NCBI GenBank assembly: GCA_900491605.1
Contig: UESW01004621.1
Span: 458,772 to 522,771 of the forward strand
Source of the DNA: Calamus simplicifolius
Taxonomy: Eukaryota > Streptophyta > Magnoliopsida > Arecales > Arecaceae
Length of the DNA: 64,000 nt
Direction of reading: 5' to 3'
Under the pieces are notes generated by a model, which was not told where the DNA came from, ran no database searches, and saw only the letters and a list, made by a program, of their open reading frames with translations. The first letter of the stretch is position 1, and every line of letters starts with the position of its first letter. A program made the translations under genes and the position numbers. Below are positions 52,801 through 63,035 of the stretch, piece after piece.

Positions 52801-55090
52801 TATTCAAACTATATCCAAAAGAATGAGTTAACAGATAAATGCATGCTTTATCAAAAAAAAATAAGTGAACAGATAAATGCATGCTTTATCCAAAAGAATG
52901 AATGAACAGATAAATGCATGCTTCATGGCATAAGACTTATCGATCAATCTATTAACTCTCCCGGTACGCAGGTAGTTGGGCAAAGGCACCAAGGTACTAC
53001 ATCAGCCTCCCTTATTGGTACGTCCCTAATATCCCTACCGTACGCCCGTTGGGTAAATAATCCAGGGTACTACCAGTAGCCTCCCCTTTGGACTATCCCT
53101 AAAATGAGAGAAATAGAAATCAAGAACGTCTTGCTCCTCTTTATTTTTGATCAGGATAAAATATTAAATATATATTTTCTAATATTTAAAACAAAATCCA
53201 ATATAAAGAAGAGCCCAAAAGCAGAAAGCATTCGGCCAAAACGAGACAGAGGCGTAAAGGCTCTGATACCAAATATAAACAACTTACCAGTAACGTGCCT
53301 AATGTGATTTAGATCAACATGGCACTTCAAAATAAAGTAAAGCAGCGGAAATAGTGTTGAGGATTACCTCCCGCCATCATTCCGGCCTCGGAATAAAATA
53401 AAAGGAAGAAGTTTTGAATTCTAGTTCTTCTGGTCCTTTCTCTACGCAGATCGATGGTGTGTGGTTTTTCTCATATCGTAGAGCAGGTACCAGGGACCAT
53501 TTTTATATACACAAACCCTCCAGAAATTTCTGCCATCATAGAGATTTCCGGAGCACGTTATGGACGATGGTTACGGAGTCGCAAACTCACTCCCGCTGTT
53601 TTGCACGTTCAAAATTCAAATACATAAACCACAAAATCAGGAGTTGGTTATTCCCCTGGCCAGTAGGAATCTGAATTAACCAACAGGTCGCACTAACTTT
53701 GCTGTAAGCTTCACCTACCGTACTTTGTGGCTTCACTTATGAGCTTGTGCTTGACGGAGTATATGTCGACTAATGTGATCGCAGCAAGAGGAAGATCCTT
53801 TCTTAGCTGGATTACTGTTTCATTGAGCATGCTGTTGAATTGCTGGGCTAATTCATTGTAAAGAATGGCACAGCCAGCAGAGTCCAGTTGTTGATCCTCA
53901 GAGGGCATTCGTAACAGAACATAAGAAAGGCAGCCTAGAGGGCCTGTGTTGTGTATCCAAAATGACCTCCCTCCCTCCTCATAGATGCTCTGCAAGCCAT
54001 ACATCATCTCTTTCTCATATCATAGAAAGCAAAAGCCAAATAGGCTAACAGTGACAACAAGATCATACGCTTAGTAGGTGGGAGAAAATAGAAATATCTC
54101 ATCTGTTTTTAATTTGTCCATACCTTTATGACTGACGAGAACTCATTTAAAGCATTTGGGAGATAGTCATTTGCTGAAACGTTGAGGAGGAAAGAGAAGG
54201 CAGTGATGTCATTCTGACCAATGTCAAATGTATACAATGCTTGAGAGAAGTACTCCTTTCTTGGCATCAATTTCTTGTAAATTCCTCCTATAGTTTGATT
54301 CATATGCCATAAAATTTTGATATATTTAAGAAGTAGAAACCAACTGCTAAACTTCGATGCAGACAATTTGCAAGTTTTGATTAACTAGGACTTGCCTCGC
54401 TCATAGATTATTTGGGACCGGGATTTGAACTGCAAGAACTGATCCAGCTGGACATCTAGGGAGAAGGGACCGGATCCGCCCTGCGCAAGGGTTATGTTCT
54501 GCGCGACAATTGTAGCCCCAGCGCATGCAAAATTGGCACCATGGTGAAAATTCGTACCCAACGAATCGAGGTAGGCACTGAGGTAAGGCAATCCGAAGCT
54601 TTCAGCTGAAGAGTTGACAAAAAAGATGTGTCCACAAGTTTGATCAGATATTTTGCAGTGGATCAGTACCGAGATTCTATTAATTTTTATGAGTAACATA
54701 TATGGACTTTGGTGATCTCTAAGTCACCAAAGCTACGCATTAAATTTAACCATTGGAAACAAGGAACTCCAACTAATTTGAGTACTGATTGATTGCTAGA
54801 ATAGCAACTAATTTACATTGGATGGAAGAGAGATAATTACCAATGAAGTCGATAACAAGGCGGCCATCCGAGAATCTCCCTGCAGGCATCCTGAAGAAGG
54901 TCTCGCCATATGGTGCGCGGAGTGGCGTGAAGGCCGCTGACAGTTCGCCTGTGTCTGAATTCGAGTCACCCAGATTGATAACAGCATGGAAATGGCATGG
55001 CAAGGATAAGACTGAGACTGGCAGAGGTAGAACAAGATGAAGAGACAGGGAGCCAAGGAGAAGGAGAAGAAGAAGAGACAGCTTCATCAC
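46576..55090 (-). CDS. GDSL esterase/lipase, five exons, intact
   Basis: Exons on the minus strand are 55090-54841, 54605-54396, 54287-54124, 53989-53719 and 46811-46576. They total 1131 nt, 376 codons plus stop, with phases matching at every junction. Introns are GT-AG except intron 2, whose donor is GAG|GCAAGT. The protein has a hydrophobic signal peptide (about 1-30). Family blocks are present: INLGDSNSDTG (Ser43), the glycine block GANFACAGATI (G107), DIGQND (N179) and WDGVHYTEAAN (D349, H352). All four SGNH residues are there. Such enzymes are secreted and hydrolyse esters of lipids, cutin or cell-wall acyl groups; the closest style is the ENOD8/alpha-fucosidase-like group. Intron 4 is 6907 bp and holds a copia element; without it the intron would be about 180 bp. 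Confidence 0.92.
46967..47372 (-). repeat. 3' LTR of the intronic copia element
   Basis: This 406 bp LTR, on the plus strand, runs TATAAACAACTTACC to GAATTAACCAACA. It is preceded by the target duplication GGTCG and followed by the purine tract (minus strand CCAAGTGGGAGAA). Confidence 0.92.
47650..49446 (-). pseudogene. Copia RT and RNase H, multiply frameshifted
   Basis: The linker (RRSTRTRRPAIPSNYVVYLQE) runs to 49051. RT is split over at least four frames between 49050 and 48314, including LYVDDILLATNDKGLLYEV. RNase H has GYSDADFAGCIDSRKSTSGY and ends near 47650 with ADPLTKGMPP in yet another frame. It closely resembles the copia protein at 24320-26405. The damage contrasts with the near-identical LTRs. 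Confidence 0.85.
49421..50522 (-). pseudogene. Copia integrase, frameshifted
   Basis: The zinc-finger part reads LWHRRLGHISIDRIKRL and CVDCIKGKQT. The first two catalytic aspartates are in IIHTDICSPDI and IKIVRSDR. A break near 50050 loses the frame (the expected GGEY is disrupted), which returns at AERRNRTLMDMVRSML. It continues through LNRVPTKAVQKTPFEL and WGCPAEVRIYNPHERKLD to 49421. Confidence 0.85.
50800..51521 (-). pseudogene. Copia gag, frameshifted, with zinc knuckle
   Basis: The first part (51521-51305) reads LKGDNYKIWKERTLLHLGCK. The frame then shifts near 51310 and continues to 50831 with VRDLLKAIDDQFVSSDKAL and LEVEMSDSFLVHYILNTLPP. A CCHC knuckle, CFFCKKKGHLRKDC, follows at about 50820-50862. 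After it a short piece joins directly to the region past the protease (VEAIGTCKLVLDSG), so the DSGA protease site is deleted. Confidence 0.85.
51570..53258 (-). other. Long leader of the intronic copia element
   Basis: About 1.7 kb lies between primer site and gag. AT-rich parts flank a block of GCGCTGG repeats (52300-52670). A tandem of about 60 bp, GAACAGATAAATGCATGCTT, occurs three times at 52830-52925. No credible protein is present. Confidence 0.65.
52300..52672. repeat. GCGCTGG-rich tandem and palindromic block with T-runs
   Basis: CAGCGCC and GGCGCTGG alternate in both orientations, so the block can fold extensively. From 52500 a unit of about 85 bp is repeated three times: ATGGGCGCTGGCAGTCA, CAGCGCCCAGCCA, then a run of 12-16 T. 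It lies in the untranslated leader of the copia element. Confidence 0.8.
53259..53271 (-). promoter_or_regulatory. Primer binding site of the intronic copia element
   Basis: The minus strand reads TGGTATCAGAGCC, complementary to initiator tRNA-Met, two bases inside the 5' LTR. Confidence 0.88.
53274..53685 (-). repeat. 5' LTR of the intronic copia element
   Basis: This 412 bp copy of 46967-47372 has about six small differences. It lies only about 30 bp from the end of GDSL exon 4 (53719), so the LTR promoter and any splice or polyadenylation signals are very close to the host exon. Confidence 0.92.
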
Positions 55091-56804
55091 TTGGAATCAA
55101 GTGGTAGCAGAAAAGAGACTTTAAATAAAGGAGGGAACCGAGGTTGGAGGCGATGTTAGATTTGCCAAAGAACGGATGGAAAAGGGATGTGGACTGTGCA
55201 ATTCGCCACCGAAAGGAGGTTAAAATTTCATTTTATTTGAAATAAAAAAAGAAATTATGGTGATACGCCAAGTTTGACCGGACCCAAAAGAAGACAAAAA
55301 TTGAAAAGTCTAAAGCTTTCATTTTCGTACAAAAGAACCCATTACATTCGTCTACTCTTTGACATCATGATTTACCTATTAATTTTTTTTTTTTAAAGAT
55401 CAGATAGGCCGAGCTCGAAGCATCTACGATTTCTCCTTTAAAAAAAAATACATGTCCTCTTCTCCTTATGTCACATGGAAAGCTAAATGCCATTAAAAAA
55501 TCTCAACTTGAATTTGAGAAGATTTGTGTTCTGGATTGGAAAAAGTAAACTGCCGCGGCGGAGCGGTAGGTAGTACGTAGCCGCTCATATTTTTCTCTAT
55601 CTCTAAAACAAGCACGCAATCCATTAAATAAATATCAGAAGCGGCACGACTAACAAAGCGAAATAGTGGCAACTCAGCTTGCATTCTTTTAAAATCATCT
55701 TGCACATAGCCTCTTAATTCTCAATCCGTGTATTCTTGTATAAGCATCCTCAGTAGATGCAAAATACAACCAACCAAGAGGAATCACCACATCAATAATA
55801 TTGAGTCAATTCTACAAACAGTTTCACTGCTACAAATGTCCACTCCTATATACCAATACATTTTACCACTGTCCAAACTTCTCTGAAGTAACAAAATAAA
55901 GAACAATGGATTTTACAGTCAAATTTTTCTCATCTCTAAAGCAAGCACGCAATCCACGTGTAAAGTCCATCAAGGAAGCTTGCCTCATAACTCTCTCAGC
56001 TTGTTCTTTCCGGATGAACTTGTGAAGTACCTGCCGTGTCTAACATCCAAGAAGACCGTGGAGAGAAGACGTGATGCCACCCGCCATGGTTAAAATCTTG
56101 TTAAGTGTTGTCCGAATGATCACATTCACGCATTACTTGCATGAAAAAAAATTGGAGGATAAAATTAATGATGACTCCTTGATGGTTGCCTGCTAAAATT
56201 TAAACTCTCTTCCCATCTTTTCTCAAGGAAACAATTACTTGGCTACTGCAGTCCAGCCAAAAGGGCTCTAAGATGACAAAACTGGCACTGTTAAAAGTAA
56301 TTGTGGAGGATTTCAACTGTGGATCTTGAGGGAGCAATCATGCTCGTGCGAAATCCTGCCATGGCCAAGATTTTGAGTTCTCAGGAGAAGAGAGATCCAA
56401 ATTTCAGGATCTCACATGGTGCATCCGTGCACCCCCCCTACTTGAAGAGAGACGTGCAGATCTCATCTAGATAATTGGGTAGATATCTTACAGGACTCTT
56501 AACAGTGTTTCCCAATGAGCATAAGCTCCAATCACGCTTGTTGCGATATCTTCAACTCGATTTTCCAACCTTTTTTGGGTGGATGACGTCCATTGTCTGG
56601 ATACATAAGGAACAGAGCCGTATATATGCTGTGGTACATCCTCGCGTCCAAAATCCCCTCCCAAATCCTACCTTGAAGAGGAGGAAGTGAGATGACATGC
56701 TGGGTTTGAAACAAAAGGAAGGAACTAATTATGGATTGATCACCAGTGAATGGTCAGCTTCCTTCTGCTCAAAATCTCCAATGGGTTCCCATAGAGGATC
56801 TTTA
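55091..56804. other. 5' flank of the GDSL gene and intergenic DNA
   Basis: A TTTAAATAAA motif at 55120-55129 is close to the GDSL start but may be too near to be its TATA box. Two short stretches (55600-55690 and 55920-55985) share CAAGCACGCAATCCA. The second, read on the minus strand, gives a frame starting LHKFIRKEQAERVM that faintly recalls the end of Harbinger transposases. This is too weak to call. Nothing else is recognised. Confidence 0.45.
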
Positions 56805-57087
56805 GGTAGTGTTTGATATGGGGGATATCCCTCCTTATTCCCAAATGCTATAGCTAGAAGGGATAGGTCTGAAAAAATTTAACTAGAGGGGATAACCCAT
56901 GGTTAATCATAGTTAACCATAGGTTATCCCTTGAACTTATTCCGTAGGGAACCCAGGAACAACTAATGTTATCCCTTGATGGCAAACTTGTAATTTTAAA
57001 AAAATGCTTATTCTCTCAGCTATCCTCTGGATAAATGCTATCCCGTACATTTATCCAGGGATAGCTTTTGGGCTATCAAACACTACC
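56805..57087. mobile_element. MITE 1 (Tourist/Harbinger-like), 283 bp
   Basis: The terminal inverted repeats are GGTAGTGTTTGATA at the left and TATCAAACACTACC at the right, flanked by TTA at 56802-56804 and 57088-57090. TTA-type duplications are typical of PIF/Harbinger MITEs. The interior contains an imperfect palindrome around GGTTAATC/GTTAACCATAGG. No coding content. Confidence 0.85.
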
Positions 57088-57091
57088 TTAG

Positions 57092-57796
57092 GGTAGTGTT
57101 TGGATGTCAAAAAGTTATTCCGAAAATAGGAATACGAATTCCCCAGGAATAGCTTATTCCCCTTGTTATTCCAGATTTCCGTTTGGATGAAAATCTGGTA
57201 TTCCATGTTATTCCAGTGCAATTAATGCAGTGTTATTCCAAATGATGTTTGGATGACATGTGAATAAGCATGTATTCCAGTAGGAATAGATGAAGAATTT
57301 TTCAGAAATTCCAAAGATACCCCTTTCAATAAAAATGGTTTATCAATTTTTATTTTTTAAAATGACTTGAATAAATTATTATTTATTAATAAATAAGGTA
57401 ATAAATTAATTATTATTAATAAAATAATATAAGAACATACTTAATAAATTATTTTATATTAATAAATTAAAAAATAACATACTTAATTTATTATTTTCTA
57501 TTAATAAATTTATTTAATTTTAAATTATATTATAAATTTATTTATTTATTTTATTTAATTTATTTAAATGATATTATAAATAAATTTATTTAATTTAATT
57601 TCATCGGTGCTCCTGGAATAGCTGCAGTGGGAATAGGAGCTATTCCATGGGGTACCATGGAATAATAAATCGAGTATAAGCCCGTTGACTGGAATAGGAA
57701 TTCTAGTGGGGCCCATGCTCCTTTTTCGTTGTGATTGGGGGAATAAGGCGAAATAAGGGCCTATTCCAGGCCTTATTCCTACATCCAAACACAGCC
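57092..57796. mobile_element. MITE 2 (705 bp), adjacent to MITE 1
   Basis: The left end GGTAGTGTTTGGATGT and right end ACATCCAAACACAGCC form an imperfect inverted repeat, flanked by TAG at 57089-57091 and 57797-57799. GGAATA/TATTCC motifs repeat near both ends. The centre (57340-57600) is nearly pure A/T with TTATTAATAAAT repeats. One element inserted directly beside the other. No coding content. Confidence 0.8.
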
Positions 57797-57897
57797 TAGA
57801 AGTCTACTCCATTGGTTGTGCATATCCATTCATAGCACTCCATTATAACTTGAAAAATTATTGGATAAGTTTGAGGAAAAGATAGTACCGGAATGAT

Positions 57898-58030
57898 TTA
57901 TCTATTTGAATGTATTTGAGAAGATGTTATGACGTGCATGGCACTGTCCTTAAGAGTAGATTCGTGCCTTTCGGAGATAATATCTCGGTGCAGAAGATCA
58001 GAACACACGACTACCCTCCAGGATACAACA
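57898..58030 (+). repeat. Fragment of a copia LTR end
   Basis: It ends GACTACCCTCCAGGATACAACA at about 58009-58030, matching the terminus of the LTR at 58976-59562 (read on its own strand), and carries the CCTTAAGAGTAGATTCGTGCC phrase seen at 45965-46160. Only the terminal 130 bp are present. Confidence 0.5.
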
Positions 58031-58037
58031 GCAGAGT

Positions 58038-58975
58038 CTGTTGGATAATGGGCCAAAATAGGCCTTAAATATCCTAATGGGCCTTGAAAGCCCATTACCT
58101 ACTTATGTGTGTGAATGAGAAATTTTGGAGACATTTAGTCCCACATCAGAAAAATTAAGAAAGGAAGGTTCACTTATATGGAAACCACTTTCTTGAAGCT
58201 TATGTTTCTTAGGCTCACCTCAAGTGGAGAGCTTGAGGGTGATGCTTGTGCACGCATGTGTACGAAGGATGCTTTGTAGGCGCACTTTGCATGTGCGCAT
58301 CGTCGCGAGGAGCTTGAGGGGTTTCGTAGATAATGAGGATCTGATGGTGGAGACTGAATGGATCAAGGTAAGGGGCTGAGATCAATTGATCATTGATCGA
58401 TCGGATGAAGGATCGAAATGCGGTGATCAAATCACGATCGCGATCGTGATCCAACGACTCACACCCATCGGTTGACCGGTCAATAGGACCATTAGTGATA
58501 AGGCGCTCCTCCGATTGATCAACGGTTGGTGATAAGGCATCCGTCCGATCGTACGGTTGGAGATAAGGCATCGCTCCGATCAAGCCATTGTGATAAGAGA
58601 TCATGAAAAGACGTATCTTATCTGATCACCTAATCTGAAGATCATGATGTTTAATGGGCATATCAAGGGTGATAAGCCCTTAACCCTCAGATCCTTTGAT
58701 CAAATCCGATCAAAGAATTCAAATTAAATTCAATTTCGTAGGGTTGCTTCCAAGAGGCACCTAAAACCTATAAATAGAACCCTAAACCAAGCATTTTCAT
58801 TCATTCCAAACCATTCCGAATTGAGTTCAATCTGAATCAATTCTAGCCTTCTCCTCTCTTAGGCATTTGCATACTTTCCTAAGGGTAGTATAGCAATAGT
58901 GCATTAAAAAGAGAGTAGCATTCTTGGTTCGAATTTTTTTGATGAATTATAGTGCTACTTTCATCAAAAGGAGAC
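58038..58975 (+). repeat. Probable partial LTR of another retroelement
   Basis: It begins TGTTGGATAATGGGCC and carries a TATA box, CCTATAAATAGAACCC, at about 58767-58782. A leader-like CATTTTCATTCATTCC follows, a layout typical of a plus-strand LTR. GATCGATCGGAT-type repeats lie at 58380-58600. It is cut at 58975, where the opposite-strand LTR begins. No partner LTR is seen. Confidence 0.45.
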
Positions 58976-59562
58976 TGTTGTATCCTGGGAGATAATCGTC
59001 ATACTGACCATAAGCACCATTACGGGATGAAATTGTCTTAAGGACATAGAGTATAACTCTAGCCTCGGTCTTATTAATTAGGTAGCCACCATCTGCCACA
59101 CCCAATAGAGTCTTCTAATAGACGTACACACACCAATCTCAGAAGAGGATAAACAACCGAGATGATTTCCTTCTCTTTGGATAAGAACGAAAGCAAAGGA
59201 ATTAATCTTTGGACTGGATAAGGATGAAGGAATGAATCTCTGGATAAGGATGAAATGGAAAGCATAAAATTTGAATGAGTTAAATACCAGCATTGCTTCG
59301 AATATTTTTAAGGAAGCAAGCACCAGTTGAGAGCGACGAATCAATCCAACGGGAATGACGATTCAGTCCAAAGGTCTATCAGCGTCCAATGGTTGGTCAA
59401 ACAAAAATAAAAGACTTATCACATATGTATAGACGTATAAGTCAAAAGACTGGTCAAAAAGAAAAATAAAAGACTTACCTACCGGTTGAGAACGACGTAT
59501 TAGATAAAAGGACTTATCAAGTCAAAAGGCTTTTGAATATTGAAATACACTAGATTTCAACA
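58976..59562 (-). repeat. Copia 3' LTR, 587 bp
   Basis: On the minus strand it starts TGTTGAAATCTAGTG and ends CCCAGGATACAACA. It contains the repeated phrase AAAATAAAAGACTTA. It lies next to the purine tract at 59563-59575. Confidence 0.7.
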
Positions 59563-60128
59563 ATCCCCAACTATTTCAATATACAAAAGAAACAAGACAA
59601 ACTTTAAAGAAACTTTAAGAATGTAATGTATAAGCCATGGTGTCTATGTGACTATGAACTAGGCATAGAGAAAACAAGTGTAATCCATAAAAGGTTGGTG
59701 AAACTAAGTTTCTATGAACCAATCCTTCTTTTATTGGATCATTGACTTATAACTCACATTCCATCTCTCAGATATTGGTTGTTCAAGCGGGTTAACATGT
59801 TTCGGCCATGCATCTACCTGGATATTCATGAGTGCTCTAGAGATCCCATCCAAGTCTCATAGGAAGCGGCCACCACCTCCATACTCATATAGGTGGATTG
59901 TCATCAAGTATACACTGCAGTTTTATATACCATCCAAATTAGGCTATGACATCCATTAACAACTTCACATATTAGTTCAATATAAACACTACAGAATACT
60001 ATCTCACACCATAGAAAGGGATTTCACAATATAAATAATTATGGTAGTATACTCCAAGTTATCCAGTGAATTATTTTTCCATATGAACCTTCTTCCCGGG
60101 ATCTTCATTCATGAAGGTTGGGTCACCA

Positions 60129-60401
60129 TCACTTCAACTTTTGATCAAGGTATAATCTCATTTCCCTCGATGTATTGCTCACAAGCTTTCTGCTTAGAGG
60201 CTTAATCAGAGGATCGGCCAAATTTAACTTTGACCTTATATAATCCAAAGATATTACTCCATCATTAATAAGTTGCCTCACAATATTATGCCTTAGACGT
60301 ATATGTCTACTCTTTCCATTATAAATTTGAGCTGGTCTCATCCAAATGGAAAGATCTATCAAATAATTCCTGAGCCATTCTGATGCAGGACTGATTCGCA
60401 T
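60129..60401 (-). pseudogene. Copia RNase H C-terminal fragment
   Basis: The last 90 residues of a copia polyprotein remain: SRHIRLRHNIVRQLINDGVI and LNLADPLIKPLSRKLV. The histidine-rich HIRLRHN and the ADPL block mark the end of RNase H. The upstream acidic motifs are lost by truncation near 60417. Confidence 0.8.
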
Positions 60402-60589
60402 GCAAGTAAATTTTTTTCTTTTTTTTAATGATTAAAGATTGTAGTAGATTATTCTCCCAAATTAATAGCCTAAGAGGGATTCAGAAAAATTCATAGTAAA
60501 TCCGCACGCAAAACAGTTCCAAAAAAAAGTAACGAAGAAGGACTGCCGAGGCTAAGAAGCCCCGGTAGGGCTTACTCTTCTACAATAAA

Positions 60590-61530
60590 GTTACTAGTAG
60601 ATTAGAGGGGTGTACCTGGCAAGAGGGGAAAGATGAAAGTGTTGAAGGGGTTGCTCTGCCTGGCGGATGCACCCTAGATGACCAAGCCTTGAGCCCACGG
60701 ATCTACGGCCAAGTATCCTGCTGTCCTGGATGATGATCACCTTGAATCCTGGATTCATGGCTACTGAGGGATCTGGAGACTTGGGATGTTGGCACGCGCA
60801 AGAGGAGGGAAACAAGAGCACCAAAGAACCAATTAACAAAAATCATAATAACTCAAAACTTGGATTGATTGATTAATAATAAAAGATATATCATTCATAC
60901 AAGAGGGTCTCTTTTATAGAGCAAGAGACTTGGGGCCCAAGAAAATATAGATATGGAAAGAGAGAAAAGAAAAAAAGGCGTCTTAATCAAATTTGGCATG
61001 AAATCTGCAGTGTCCAGATGAGGAAGGTGATCTTCTAGATGCAATCAGCGGTAGCTGGATTCGGCATGAAATATGTGGCATCCAGATGAGGCAGGTGATC
61101 TTCTAGATATGATTGAGATGCAATCAGCGGCAACTTAATTTAGCATGAAATCTGCAACGTCTAGATGAGGAAGGTGATCTTGGAAAGCGATCAGATGCAA
61201 TTGGTGGCAGCTTGATTTGGCGTGAAATCGGCATCGGTTAAATGAGGAAAATGATCATCCAGATCGGAAAGGTTGCTTGCTCTGCTAGGTGGCATGTGGG
61301 CTGCTTGAAGTAGATCTGGCACCAACTTGAATTTAGCAGCTGCTCTGTCTGACTGTGATGGCCTTGTCTTCTGCTTCAATACTGATGTCTCCTCTTGTAA
61401 GCTGATGAACTTACTACAGGACTCACATTAAAATAAACTGAACTGGATAGGACTCATTTAGAATAAAATGAGCTGGATGGGACTCAAAATAAACTAAACT
61501 TTATTTTCCAACTCAAGACTTGAATCATAA
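60590..61530 (-). repeat. Probable 3' LTR of the chromovirus at 63036-64000 (ends uncertain)
   Basis: Downstream (leftward) of the pol stop at 61531 the minus strand carries a tandem array, a TATA box CTCTATAAAAGAGACC (about 60910-60925) and leader-like sequence. This is the layout of U3-R-U5. Exact ends and any target duplication were not found. Confidence 0.45.
60985..61262. repeat. Tandem array of about 65-75 bp units, four copies
   Basis: Units share TTTGGCATGAAATCTGCA, TCCAGATGAGGAAGGTGATC, TTCTAGATGCAATCAGCGG and GCAGCT. Successive units drift by a few bases. The array lies in the probable U3 of a gypsy LTR. Confidence 0.8.
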
Positions 61531-61556
61531 CTAATCAGATATCCACAGAGGGTTAA

Positions 61557-63035
61557 TGTTGGCCCAGATGGCAACCCAAGAGGGGGGGGGTGAATTGGGT
61601 TCTTAAAAAATTTTAACACTTTAAAACTATGTGCTTTGATATGAAAGTGCTTGAGTGCAATGTATAGATAAATGCTAAGCACAAATAAATAAGATAGAGA
61701 GAAAGAGACAAAGCACGGCAAACACAAAGATTTTATAGTGGTTCGGTGTATCCAACACCTACGTCCACTCCCAAGCAACACTTGGGTCCACACTATAATC
61801 CACTTGATTACAGTCGAGTTGTTTTACAAGCTCACAACTCTAACTTATTGTTTTTCCGGGGTCACAACGAACCCAGCTGGTATTTCACAGGCTCACCAGC
61901 ACAAAACCTAACCACAAGCTATCCTTAGCCTGTCCCGAGGTATACTACATCCACTAATTTAATCCCCTGATTGAATTAGACAAACTATAAATCAATTAAG
62001 AATTTATAACAATAACAGCTCCTTAATTGAGCAAATGAGCAATATAAGTAAATGAAAATAGAAAAGCCTGATTTCTGAAGCAATGTAGGGCTTGAGCTTT
62101 TCTTCTTTTCTTCTCTTCTTCTCTTTTGAATTGAATGGAAGTAGAGTACTTGAAGAGATTTTGGTGAAGAAACGGCTGAAGATTTTAGGGCTTTTCTCCT
62201 TCTTTTTCAAAACTAAGGAAATCCTTTGAAATATCTCTTTTGGTGCCTTTGCATTTCCTCTTCTAACTCTCAATAGTGAATAGGCTTTGACTCAAAAGAT
62301 TTCTTAAAGTGGAATTTTTGATTTCTCTTTCTTTCTTTTTTTTTTTTTTTCGTTCTCTCCTTTTTTGTAATGACTCAATCCCTTTTTATAGACATTCCAA
62401 TCCACGAGTAGGTGAGAAATAGATGTTGGAGTTGTCCTTGGATGATCCTTACCAAAAGAAAATAGATCCGTTAGAGGTTAGGTAAGAAAATATATCCGTT
62501 GAAAACTTGAAATTCCGTTTCTGACATGGAGGGGTCGACTCCAGATCTTCAGGTGTCAGCTCCAGATCGAATGTTCAAAAATAGTAAAAAATGATTCGTC
62601 AAGGTGTCGGCTCCGAGATTTTGAAGTGTCGGCTCGGTGAGATCTGGGATTGACTCTAACTTTCTGAAGGTGTCGGCTCGTCAGTGTCCAAAAAAACTAC
62701 TCTCTATAACTGGTCTGGGTCGGCTCCACACTCTGCAGGTGTCGACTCTAATTTTTCATGTATCGGCTCCAAGAATTTAGGTGTCGGCTCCGAACCGTGC
62801 CGAAAATCAACACTATTCTAATACTCTTAGGTGTCGACTCCGAGGACTTAGGGTGTCAGCTCCAAGTTCTGAACTTTCATAAATTCCATTTAAATTTAAC
62901 TTGAAACTAATTTTCTAAGTAACATATTGATGAATAACCAATCTTAATTCCTGAAACACTTATCAAATTTATCAGAAATATAAGGAATATACTTATGGCT
63001 TTTGTTAATCACCAAAATCAATAATTGGGTCAACA
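61557..63035. mobile_element. Solo LTR (1479 bp) inside the end of a chromovirus pol gene
   Basis: It begins TGTTGGCCCA and ends TTGGGTCAACA, an imperfect inverted terminus, with target duplications GTTAA at 61552-61556 and 63036-63040. There is no internal region. It interrupts the last seven codons of the neighbouring pol frame. The interior contains AGATTTTATAGTGGTTCGGT, common in plant LTRs, and an irregular array of GGTGTCGGCTCC motifs. Confidence 0.82.
62525..62875. repeat. Irregular GGTGTCGGCTCC array in the solo LTR
   Basis: About a dozen variants of GTGTCGGCTC(C) or GTGTCAGCTCC occur at 20-45 bp spacing, separated by different sequence. It is not a simple tandem repeat. It may be a low-order decayed minisatellite or a set of binding sites. 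Confidence 0.65.

Larger units (their letters stand above)
46967..53685 (-). mobile_element. Defective Ty1/copia element inside GDSL intron 4
   Basis: This minus-strand element has LTRs at 46967-47372 and 53274-53685 and target duplications GGTCG at 46962-46966 and 53686-53690. It sits in the same orientation as the host gene. The LTR ends are TGTTGGTT and TTTATA, so the termini are TG..TA rather than TG..CA. The internal part has a long leader (51570-53260), gag, integrase, RT and RNase H, all broken by frameshifts, and the protease active site is missing. LTRs differ by only a handful of bases. It was probably mobilised by enzymes from a relative. Confidence 0.92.
58976..60417 (-). mobile_element. 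Truncated Ty1/copia element: 3' LTR plus end of RNase H
   Basis: The LTR is at 58976-59562, followed to the right by the purine tract (minus strand AGTTGGGGAT), about 560 bp of untranslated sequence, and the end of RNase H. The element is cut at about 60417, so most of it is missing. Confidence 0.75.

Noticed and set aside
55493..55705. 70-codon frame upstream of the GDSL gene
   Set aside because: No family resemblance; it shares only a short repeated phrase with 55925 and has no supporting start or splice context.
36004..63035. Link between GGTGTCG boxes of the foldback element and GGTGTCGGCTCC of the solo LTR
   Set aside because: Only seven bases are shared and spacing and flanks differ; chance similarity is enough.
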